A stretch of DNA of 64,000 bases from Zantedeschia hybrid cultivar (lineage: Eukaryota > Streptophyta > Magnoliopsida > Alismatales > Araceae): assembly GCA_030544215.1 (NCBI GenBank), contig JARZZO010000013.1:48379196-48443195 (forward strand), written 5' to 3'. Shown in pieces: positions 25,582 to 35,636 of the stretch (positions are counted from its first letter, which is position 1; the number at the start of each line of letters is the position of its first letter). The notes under the pieces are model-generated. The model was given only the letters and a program-made list of their open reading frames with translations, ran no database searches and had not been told where the DNA came from. The translations under genes and the position numbers were made by a program.

Positions 25582-27979
25582 TGTAACGACCCGCCACCCT
25601 ATAATCGGGGATCCGATTACTAAATGGGTACCGAATCATTAATTTGGAACCAAACCAGGATCTAAGTAAGTCTGAGAAATAAATAATCAACTAAGCTAAA
25701 CATTCACATCGCATTGAATTGAAAGGAAAATGCAGAAATTAAAAGTTATTACAATGCGACTTGATATAGCAAATAATTACATACTCCAACAGAAGAGAAT
25801 TAATTAAACATACAGGCCAGAAATAAAGATAACAACTACGTCGGGGCATACCCCGGAACAACAGCCGACGACGCTCAACACACAGCTGCACAACCCTCGC
25901 TAAGTCTGCCTGGAGTCCTCACCTGAAAGCCGCAGGGGTGAGTCTCAACGAAAAGACTCAGTAGGGATCCTTCGATCCCCACTGCCCACACACACACCCA
26001 CAAGTGTAAAGTACAGCAGAGATATATTAACCATGAAAAGCAGTAATTACTATACCTAAATCTCAACATGAATCACATGCATTCGAAGTATAATTAACAT
26101 GCATAATTCCAATTTATCAGGGAACCCGTAATTCAGCGTATCCTTAAAACATGTCAACTACACAACGAAAGTGGGAAAACACCGACCCGCTGAGACCAAA
26201 CAGTAACCCCTCGGATAGCACGCTGGCCACCTCGGCGGTCACTCCTTCCCTCAGCAAACACCGACCTGCTGAGACCAAACAGTAACCCCTCGGATAGCAC
26301 GCTGGCTACTCCGGCCCAACTGGCTCAGGTGGTTACTCCTTCCCCCAGCACGAGTGACACTCCAAAGGTACCACTCCGACACCGGTACAAGCTAGCTAAC
26401 CCCGGGGTTCACCAGGTGACCCTCTCTCACTAGGCGTCACCCCGCCACTGCTCCCATCAGTGCTGTGTCCCTCCGCACCGACACAGGGTGTCAAACGCTA
26501 CAACTGTTACTCTAGGTCCGCCGAAACACAAAACACGGCACGGTGCGATCCGGTCACGGAAGAAGTCCACGGTCGCACGACATACAACACAGTGCCATCC
26601 GGTCATGAAGAGTTCATCATCATCGAGTATACTAAAGCATGCAGTTAACCAATTATCTAGCAGTGTAAACACATTTTACTGGCATGGATTAATGTGGTTC
26701 TGCCTTGAATCGCGTCAGCCAAGGACGACGCCATTCAAGTCTCCTAAACTGGTTCATAAAATCCCGGCCTCAGAATCTGGCCTAAAAGGCGTCGCTACAG
26801 GTAGCCGCCTTCTAAAAGGCGTCAACATCCTCAGACGCCATTCACACAGAAAACCGGAATTAACAGAAAACCTTAATCGGGGGATTTCTGCCTAAAAGGC
26901 GTCATGGTGGCTTGACGCTATTCCAAATCGCATCGTACAAGCATAACGTCTTTCAGTGTCAGAATCCCCGAACTGACAGAGCCTTAGTGGGACGATTTCT
27001 GTCTAAAAGGCGTCATGATGGCCCGACGTCCTTCTGGAAGGCGTCGTCCATTCACGACGTCTTTTAGCGCCAGAAACCAGGTTCTGTCTCCTGCCCGAAG
27101 GCTCCCTTTCCAACCCCCAATACCCCAAAAACAGAGGAGAAAGAGAGCAAACCAAAGCATCATAAATCCACATTCATAGAAACTCCCATTCCCATTAAGG
27201 AAAAGCCCCTAACATGCTCATTCTACCCAAAACCATAGATCCGTAGCATGCCTTAAGCGGGAGAACAGGGTTTTAAAACGAAACACTACGGGAATCGTCA
27301 CCCTACCGATTCTTGAACTCCTCCTGGCTCCGCCGCCAAACCGTCGCACCGCAAACCGCCGCCGGTACTCCGAGGACGCCGCCACTCCGCCGGGACGTTG
27401 GCCGCCGTCCGGAGAATGGAACGCCGCGAAGAAGGTGGTGGTGGCAGTGGTGAGAGGTGGAGAGGTGGAAGAGGAAGAAGGGGAAAAAGGAAGGAGAAGA
27501 GTGGGGAGAGTCGGAGGGTGGAGATGGTGAGGAGAGAGAGAGTGAGGGTGAGAAATGAAGGAAAGGAGGGAAGGTTCGCGGGGTAACCAGAATCTGGCTA
27601 AAACGCGTCGAGATGTACGGACGCCTTTCAAATGACATGACGGGCCGTTCTGACAGAACTCTGAAACGCGTTGCCCAAGGCCGACGCCATTCAGACGACA
27701 AGACTGGCACCGTACTCTGACACCGCAGGGTCGCAGTCTGAAACACGTCGACCATCATGGACGCCATTCAGACGACACGACCGGCCCGTACACTCGCGAC
27801 CCAAGGCCAGCCTACGTGGCACCCACGTGGCACAAACTAAAACGCGTCTACAATGCTGGACGCCGTTCAAACCGCGTCTCGCGGGTTCAACGCGAAACAG
27901 ACCAGAGTCTCAGCCCTACCATGGCCTGAACTACAAGGTCCGACTCCGGAAACTGAATCCGAAAACCTCAGTCCTTACA
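25582..27979 (+). mobile_element. Solo LTR X, copy A, 2,398 bp
   Basis: Starts TGTAACGACCCGCC and ends CTCAGTCCTTACA, flanked by the perfect TSD GGCGT (25577-25581 and 27980-27984). It inserted in the gypsy element between the chromodomain region and the 3' LTR. A second copy lies inverted at 30064-41949. The family carries clusters of GGCGTC...GACGCC inverted repeats, here at about 26780-27070 and 27600-27875. Serine- and proline-rich ORFs on the minus strand at 27218-27767 lie in GC-rich LTR sequence and are not considered genes. The TGTAACGACCC start is common among plant Ty3/gypsy LTRs. Confidence 0.88.
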
Positions 27980-28029
27980 GGCGTGGACCCTTACTCGACG
28001 GGGTCGAGTTCCCAGCACCCCGGGAGAGT

Positions 28030-28488
28030 TGGTGGGGACACCGAGCAGCAGAGGAGCAGATGCCGAACACGTACTACGCATACATCTTTGTGGCTTGGCG
28101 ACGAGCTCCATATCTAGGACGGAGTCTAGTGAGTCTAGTCTTTATTTATTTTCTTTTAGTTTAGCCTTTAGTGTGATCTTAAGGGCTTTTTTTTGTCCTT
28201 TCCTATCTGTAGGACATGCTTGGTATTTTGCTTAAATATAGTCCTTTTTGTTTTAACAAAGAGATACCCTTCCCTATATAAATGGGTCATCTCTTCCCTT
28301 GTAAGCATGTTAGATTGAATGAAAACTTCCCATGTTGTGTTGTCCCCTCTTCTAAGTGTGAGTATGAGAGCCCTTCCCTCCAAGAAGGTCGCATGAGAGA
28401 GGTTCTGACGTTAGGCCGTAGGCGTGAGGCTCGTGTTATCATCATCAACTCCACGTCGATCCGTCGTCACGCGTTGTGTTCCTCATCA
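28030..28488 (+). repeat. Gypsy 3' LTR
   Basis: Matches 16139-16596 end to end (TGGTGGGGACACC to CCTCATCA) with about 28 differences by eye. It is preceded by a purine-rich CGGGAGAGT that may be the polypurine tract, and followed by TSD TCATA. Confidence 0.92.
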
Positions 28489-29304
28489 TCATAATAGCTA
28501 AAGGACAATGCTTGGTTTAACGCTCTTGTCATGACTAGGTTCTCTTTTTCAAAAAGTTAACACCACCCACAAAGCTGCCATCGACCATCACCAGTCAAAA
28601 GGCTGTACTCTCCTTTTCTTTATTTAATTCAAATACTCCTTTAATGCTTGTGCTTATAGGATCTGTACCTTTGATTTTCTAATACCTTTAATGGGCATAC
28701 ACGTATTCTGCTTTCTATGTGTTGTGCATTGAAGAAAGAATTTTTTAAAAAAAAATTAGTGTTTTCTTGTTTCAATGTAATTGTACTTGTCATAATTGCC
28801 TGCACCCCACTCAAACTTGTTTCCACCAACCCATATTTAATATATAATATATCTTTCACTTCACATACACGTTTTCTTGTTTTCAACAAGTTAATACTAA
28901 GAAACTTGTAGGATTTTTTATTGTTTTGTAATAACTTGTATTGAAAGTTTTACATAAGGCATTTTGTTGATATTTAAAAGCTTTACCCATCATCATTATT
29001 AAACTTTTCTACCATCCACTCCTTAGAACCTGTTTACTTTAGTACTATTAAAAGCTTTACAATTTTCGTACTATTGTTATTATAATCTTTGCATGTCCTT
29101 GTCTTTATTGCATAATTTAGGCTTCATTTATTTTACTCACAAATTAAATATGATAGAACAAAATTGACAACATTATTCACAAAAAACATGTTGAAATTAA
29201 TTAAGATGAACATTAAATTCATTTTTTCTATAATATTAATCATGTTTATTTGAAAAATGATAACCGATTCAAACTATTTATTTTTCAGTATTATTCTAGT
29301 CCTA
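28489..29304 (+). other. Copia leader, continued, AT-rich non-coding
   Basis: The copia leader downstream of the gypsy insertion, up to the gag ATG at 29305. AT-rich, with no convincing ORF. Confidence 0.6.
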
Positions 29305-31359
29305 ATGGCCAGTAAGCTCATTGCTTCGGAATTGGCAAAACTTGATAAGTTAAATATAACTAATTATGATATGTGGCATTGAAAGATTAGATATGGACTT
29401 ATCCATGATAGTATAGAATATGTAATCGATACTACTGTCCCGGAACTTAGTGATAATTCTACTAATGTTGAAAAGAAAAAGCGGGATCAATGGTTATCGG
29501 ATGATAGAAAAGCTAAGAGCCTCATGCTCATGTTCATAGAGAACAACTTAATAAAGTTTTTTGAAACTTACAATACGTCCAATGAACTATGGAAAGTTAT
29601 CAAGGAGAAATATGACACCAAGCCTGAGGTGAATATTCAACTCCTTTTACATCGTTACAACACATGTAAGATGCAAGAAGGTGATAGCGTAATTGAGCAT
29701 GTTAACAAGATAATTGTCATGGCTAAAGATCTATCTACTACTGGAACTGAAATTTCAGAGAAAATGCAAGTGACAACTATATTAAATAGTTTACCACATT
29801 CACTCGATATGGCAACCACAACATTAAGAATGAGCGGTTTCACTTTAACTGTCACGGATATGCCAGCTAGACTAGCAATTGAGTATGATGTATTGGCTAG
29901 AAGAAATGGATAAGAGGTGAACCTAGAAGAGGTCAATACTGCGCACCGGAAGCCTATTGCCCATAATTGTTTCAATGGACCACGAAAGCCACAATTCAAG
30001 AATAAATTTCAAAATAAAGGAAAGAAGATTCCTACTGGTGCTTGCTACGGTTGTGGGAGGTTTTGTAAGGATTGAGGTTTCGGATTCGGTTATCGGGTCA
30101 GTTTCGGTGTCGGACCCCTTGGTTTGGACTCTTGTGGGGCTAGGGCATGGGTTCTTTTTCGCGTCGAGCTTACTCGATGCGGTTCAAACGGCGTCTAATT
30201 AGTGGGACGCGTTTTAGAATGTGCCACGTGGGCTGATTTTGGGTCGCGAGAGTACGGCCCCGGTCTTATCATCTGAATGGCGTCTTGCATGGTCGACGCC
30301 ATTCAGAGTACGGCCCTGATCTGTCAGTGTACCACCCCGTTTTGTTATCTGATTGGTGTCGATCTTGGACGACATGTTTTGGCGAGTTTCAGTTGACGTT
30401 CCGAAGCCCTCCCTCCTTTCCCTCATTCTCTCCACTTCTCTCTCTCTCCTCCTCCTTCTCTCCGAACCTCCGACGCCCCTTTCTGCTTATCATTCCTTTT
30501 CTCTCCCCATTCCTCCTCTCCCTCCACTCCGTCAACCTCCTAACTTCCACCACTAACCACCACTATCTCCTTCGCAGCGTATTTCTCTCCGGACGGCGGC
30601 CGACGTCCCGATAGAGTAACGGCGTCCACGGCGGTACCGGCGGCTTAGAGTTCGGAAGAGTTCAAGTAACCAGTAGGGTGACGATCCTCACAGTATTTTG
30701 TTTAAAATCATGATTTTTCCCGCTTTGAAAGTATGAAATATGTGTGGGTGCTTCTGGGGTAGAAAGCATGTTCTAAGGGATTCTTTATGAAAATAATTAG
30801 GCTTCTCCCCTACTTTCTCTATTTTTGACATTTTTTGTGCGATTTGGGGGAGAAATCCCACTTTGTAACTCAAGGGAGGCCGGAAGAGGAACCTGTCTGT
30901 GAGTGTTAAATGGCGTCTGGGGACAGCGATGCCATTTTAAATGACGGCTTCCACCTGAGACGTGATTTAGTCCAGATCAGGGGTTCTATCTTTATCTTGA
31001 ATAGCGTCTGGGGACAGCGACGCCATTTTAAATGGCGGCTGTCAAAGGCGACGCGATTTAGGCCAAATTCCGAGACCAGTTTTCGTATGAACCAATTTAG
31101 AGGTTTTGAATGACGTTGGCCACGGGCGACGCGATTCAAGACAGAACCTCATTAATCCATACAATTAACATGTATTTATATTGTTAGATAGTTTGGTTAA
31201 ATGCATGCTTGAAAACGTACTCGAGGACGAGGATTTCCACGTGACCGGATCACACTGTGTTTTATTTTGTGCGATCGTAGACCTAGAGTGACAGTTGTTA
31301 GCGTTTAGGCACCTTATGTCGGTGTGGGAGTAATACGGCGCCGGTGTGGGAGTGGTGGG

Positions 31360-33004
31360 TGTAGGCGCCCGGAACGTCCCCCGCCGCGGCTGCGGGCTTC
31401 GGGCGAGGGTTCCTCTCCGTTCGTCTTAGCACTGTGGCGATTTAAAGGGGGTTAGAAATAAAGGATGTGATCGCCAGGAGCATTACCTTACGGTCCCTGT
31501 GCTCCGCAGGATGGTGGGGATGTGATCGCGTTTTGTGGGAGCGGGAGATGCTGGTTCCTCCTTCTCTTCCTCCGGCCGGCCAGAGGAGGAGAGCTCGGTA
31601 GTGCACGCGCAGAATCTGGTAAGAGCCCATGAAAAGAAAAGACAGACAAAGAAAAGACAATAACCCAATTAGAACTGTGACATGTAGGATCCGTTCATGC
31701 AAACATAAAAAATAACTAAAATTAGAGGGAAACGCACCGGATGGGTGTTTGGGAGGGAAGGTGACCATATGTTATGGCCACCCACCTCCCGATTTTTGTT
31801 TGGAACCTCTGGGGGTAAAAGGTGCTAAGTCATCCTAGGATGTATGCATGCAGATAAGTGCTCGTGTATGAAGAGTGAAATGATGTGTTGAAGGTAAAAG
31901 AGAGTGAAAGAGAGAGGATGTTACGGCATTGATGGAAATTGGAAATGCAATGAAGTGAAAAAGGTGAAACAGTAAAAGAGGGTTAGGAAGACAAGCCCAT
32001 TTGGAGTGACGTTCCTCCTGAAACAGCCTTCTGACTCTTTGCCCGCTCAACTCCTCAAAGCCGACCCGTTCCGAGAAAGAGACTCCTTCTTAATCCCTCC
32101 TCCAACCAACCCCCCCAACCTCTCTGCTCGAGGGAACCTGGGGGGTTTAAATAGATGAAGGAAAAAATAGGAGGAAATAGGGGTCTAAATCCCCGTAAAT
32201 CACCCTTCGACCAATAGGGAGTGGTCAAGGGTCGAAGGTAGTGGACGAGGCAGTCGCCGGAGTGGGGAGTGGTCGGAGTGGTGGGGAACGAGGGCGGAGA
32301 GTGGAGGAGATCGTGGGGAAGACGGAGTCAAGGGGGTGGTTAAGGAGTGGACGGCCAGGTGACGTGCCTTCCATTCTTGTGGTGGAAGGCGGCCCGGCTG
32401 GCCTTCGAAGGGGGTGGAAGGCGAGGGGTGGCCTTCGAAGGTGGTGGAAGGCAAGGGGTGGCCTTCGAAGGAGGTGGAAGGCAAGGGGTCGGCCTTCCAC
32501 GGAAAGGTGGTAAAAAGTGAAAAAGTTGGCTAAAAAGGTGGAAGGCAAGGGGCTGGCCTTCGAAGGTGGTGGAAGGCGGGGGGTGGCCTTCGAAGGAGGT
32601 GGAAGGCAAGGGGCTGGCCTTCCACGAAAAGGTGGTAAAAAGTGTAGAAGGGTGGAAGGCAAGGTGGATGGCCTTCGAAGGTGGTGGAAGGCGGGGGGTG
32701 GCCTTCGAAGGGGTTGGAAGGCGGACTGGCTGGCCTTCCACGAAAAGGTGAAAAAGGGTGGCCAAAAGGGTGGAAGGCAAGGTGGGTGGCCTTCGAAAGG
32801 GGTGGAAGGCGAGGGGTGGCCTTCGAAGGGGGTGGAAGGCGGACTGGCTGGCCTTCCACGAAAAGGGTGGCTAGAGTCGGGATTTGGTTAATGGGCCTAG
32901 CTGGTAGTGGGCTGAGATGGCTGAAATGAGGGGATTTTGGTGATGAAGGGCTAATGATGGGTTGGGTTCATGACCAAAAGGGTGGTCCAAAATCGGTGTC
33001 TACA
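31360..33004 (-). repeat. 3' LTR of the gag-pro element (minus sense), with hairpin blocks
   Basis: 1,645 bp, TGTAGACACC...GGCGCCTACA in minus sense. Thirteen units of about 30 bp, GTGGAAGGC...GGCCTTC, occupy 32382-32859. They fall in four higher-order blocks (starting near 32382, 32538, 32652 and 32770), each closed by GGCCTTCCACGRAAAGG. A TATA-like CTATTTAAA lies at 32154-32146. ORFs on both strands across the array are products of stop-free GC-rich palindromes. Confidence 0.93.
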
Positions 33005-35636
33005 AATGCCCCTCCGGGACACCTATTTTGCAGTGGAGTGGAACGGAATGATAAATAGGTATTTCGGAAATCGAGACTGATTTTGGACAACCTGAAAAGG
33101 AGTGAGCTATCCCCAGGGATGATATGCGAATGCGGCAAATGCATGAAAGCTAGCCATTCGAGTTGCAGGAGTGGTTTAAGAAATGGGACAAAGTTCAGTA
33201 CTAGAGAATCACAGTCCGTGGGACCCCCGGGTGCTGGAACCGCGAGGCCTTGGCGTACCAGAATATAGCGATCTGGCCCAAGGGGATCTCGAGCATGAAA
33301 GGTGTAGGAGTGTGACTTGAAGAACTCTCAACACAACGGGCGCGCGGTGGCCTGGCGCATCATGGGATCGCCAAGTGAGAGACTCTCAAGCACACTTGCT
33401 GAAAAAAGGAGAAAGGGGTCTTGCAATTCAAAAGGCTAACAGACGTACAACTGCCAGAATCACGGATCAGCGATGGATTAAGCAGAGTGATAAGTTATGG
33501 TCATTGCCCCTAGGGCGAGGGTGGATGCTTATGCAAAATGCATGCTGGGTTGAAATTTAGAAAAACAAATTCCTAATGCAAACAGGAGGGATTTATTGGC
33601 CAATCGAATAACTTGGAGAATATAGACTCCTCATTGTTTTGTTTAAAGAGGAACTCAGAGTCTATACGCCCGAAGTTATTAGCCTCCTGTGTCTTCAATC
33701 CTACTTGCTTCGGATTCCCTGCAGTTGCAAGAACGCACATCAGTAAATGTAAATAATCAATGATCCACAATATCTTAATGTCGAGCTGCAAGGAAACGAG
33801 GGACAAAGGTCCCTGTCGAGTCGAAGCCAGCACGGAAGATATGGCCATTCTCAAAGTAGAATGCCAATCCGGCTGCTTTTGGCTTCGACTCGACATCAAA
33901 AGTGTCCACCTTTTGGACATAGAATCCTTTTCCTGTATGCACAAGATGAGGGGAAAACAGTTAGTAGTGTATGTTTTCGGCCCCTTGCCCAAAATAGAGC
34001 AACTACCTTTTCCCTAGCCTTCGCATAGGGTCAAGGGGCCGTGTTGCTAACCAGACAAAAGGAAGAATATTGAAACTGATGCAAGAAGTAAATATGCAAA
34101 TGCTGGTGGATATTAACAAGTGAGGTGTGTGATGAATGAAAACATGTTTTTTTTTTTTTTTTTTTTTTTTTTGTCCGACCACCTGGTGACTGCCCAGACT
34201 TAGGCTGGTTGAATGATAAAAGGGAAATGCACACTCAACTTCCCAGGTATCCTAAGCTCACATCTAGATTGATTTGGGCCTCTAGACTCCTCAAACTAAT
34301 CTTGACCGGTTAAGACTCATACTGATGACAATACCGTCATGCCATGCTTAGGCTCCCAGCTGCTTCCGACCACCAAGTTTGCCCAAAAAGTTTTTTGAGG
34401 TAAATAATTTGCCCGATCCGGGTCTCTTTCCTCACAATCTAAAAGGTATATGATGGAACACCTTGGAACCCTAACGGTTAACCGCGCGACGCTGACCCGG
34501 AATCAGACGCCGTCGCACCGATTGGTGACGCGCATGCATTGACCTAAGCCCGAAGTTGTAAGGGTACACATTGAGATTATGGTTAAGAAATTAGTTCACC
34601 AGAAACATCGAAATTACTCTTCACCCATTTTGGACTCCTGTGATCATGTGAGCATGTGACGATTTTTGAAAACGAACCATTTTAAAATGATGTTCAGTCT
34701 TTAGATAGCTATCTCGTGCTGAACCTTGGGGGAGAAAAAGTGAAGAAATTGTGGAGACAAACCTAACAGGAGGATCAACAAAACCGTTAAAAGGGGGAGC
34801 TGTGACAAAACGGACCCCTTTTGACCTCTTAGATGCCCCTATTTTGACTTTTCAGGCCTTTATTGGATTTCTTGGCCAGGCACGGTCACGACCAGGCTTT
34901 TTTCATGATTGCTTGAACCCCTTTTCTTTTTTGTATTTCTTTTCCGCTCTTGACATTTATTGGGGTTATTTGATATTCCGCCTGCGGGGACACTGCCCTC
35001 TTCACGTGCTCTGGTCCTTTACATTTCATTTCTGGGCCCTTTTTTGTTGAGGGGTTACATCTATCGGGTTTTTTGAGGAACCGCAATTTGCTGAGCTCGA
35101 CCGTTTAAGGGCGTCAACTGTCCTGATCGGTCGAGAGACGAAGAGCAAAGGTTGCATTGTGACAGTATACTAAAGACTTGGGACTCATTTTAAACAGGTT
35201 CTTTTTGAAAAATGTGCAGGTGTGTGCATCTCATGATGAGCATAGGGATCCGTATGAAAGTAAAGTAGACACGTCCAAGGTTCTGGTAGACCAAAATCTT
35301 AGCCAAACCGCAATGTCATCCCAACCTATCATGCAACTAGACCTAGACAGGGGGTTACGTGGCAATCACCAGACAGTTGGATTTTGTGTCTTTTCTGATT
35401 TTTTTTGTCATTTCCATTAAAGTATGTACATATTTACAAATATTTTGATGCTTTTTGGATATTCGATTTTTTTTGGATTTTGAAATTTTTGATTTTTTGT
35501 ATTTTGAGGGTAAAACTTCTTCAAATGACTCATATCCAAAGGAAAGCTTTTCAACAATTTTCAAATATTTACACTTATTTGCTAACTAAAAATAAAAGAA
35601 CTTACCTACCTCTACAACTTGTGGATAAAGAGGAAG
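33005..35636 (-). other. Non-coding 3' part of the gag-pro element
   Basis: About 2.6 kb between the gag-pro stop and the 3' LTR, where pol would be expected. It holds a T25 run at about 34147-34172 and a polypurine tract next to the LTR. A 14-bp perfect inverted repeat (GTCGAGTCGAAGCC, arms 33815-33828 and 33881-33894) lies within a short minus-strand open stretch (KPKAAGLAFYFENGHIF). No reverse transcriptase or integrase motif is seen. Confidence 0.6.

Larger units (their letters stand above)
16139..28488 (+). mobile_element. Ty3/gypsy chromovirus, degenerate, with two solo LTRs inside
   Basis: Bounded by LTRs 16139-16596 and 28030-28488 and a perfect TSD, TCATA (16134-16138 and 28489-28493), inside the copia leader. 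The internal order is primer site, long GC-rich leader, gag with CCHC knuckle, protease, RT, RNase H, integrase and a C-terminal chromodomain-like region; integrase after RNase H is the Ty3/gypsy order. By eye the two LTRs differ at about 28 of 458 positions (around 6 percent). Solo LTRs interrupt gag at 18914-20497 and the segment before the 3' LTR at 25582-27979. Stops at many conserved positions make it inactive. Confidence 0.95.

Noticed and set aside
27218..27767. Overlapping Ser/Pro-rich minus-strand ORFs
   Set aside because: They lie inside solo LTR X; GC-rich, no conserved domain and not evidently maintained as ORFs in copy B.
32200..32929. Pro- and Arg-rich ORFs in the LTR, duplicated at 40372-41101
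   Set aside because: They lie within the LTR hairpin array and differ between frames only by the repeat phase; no domain.
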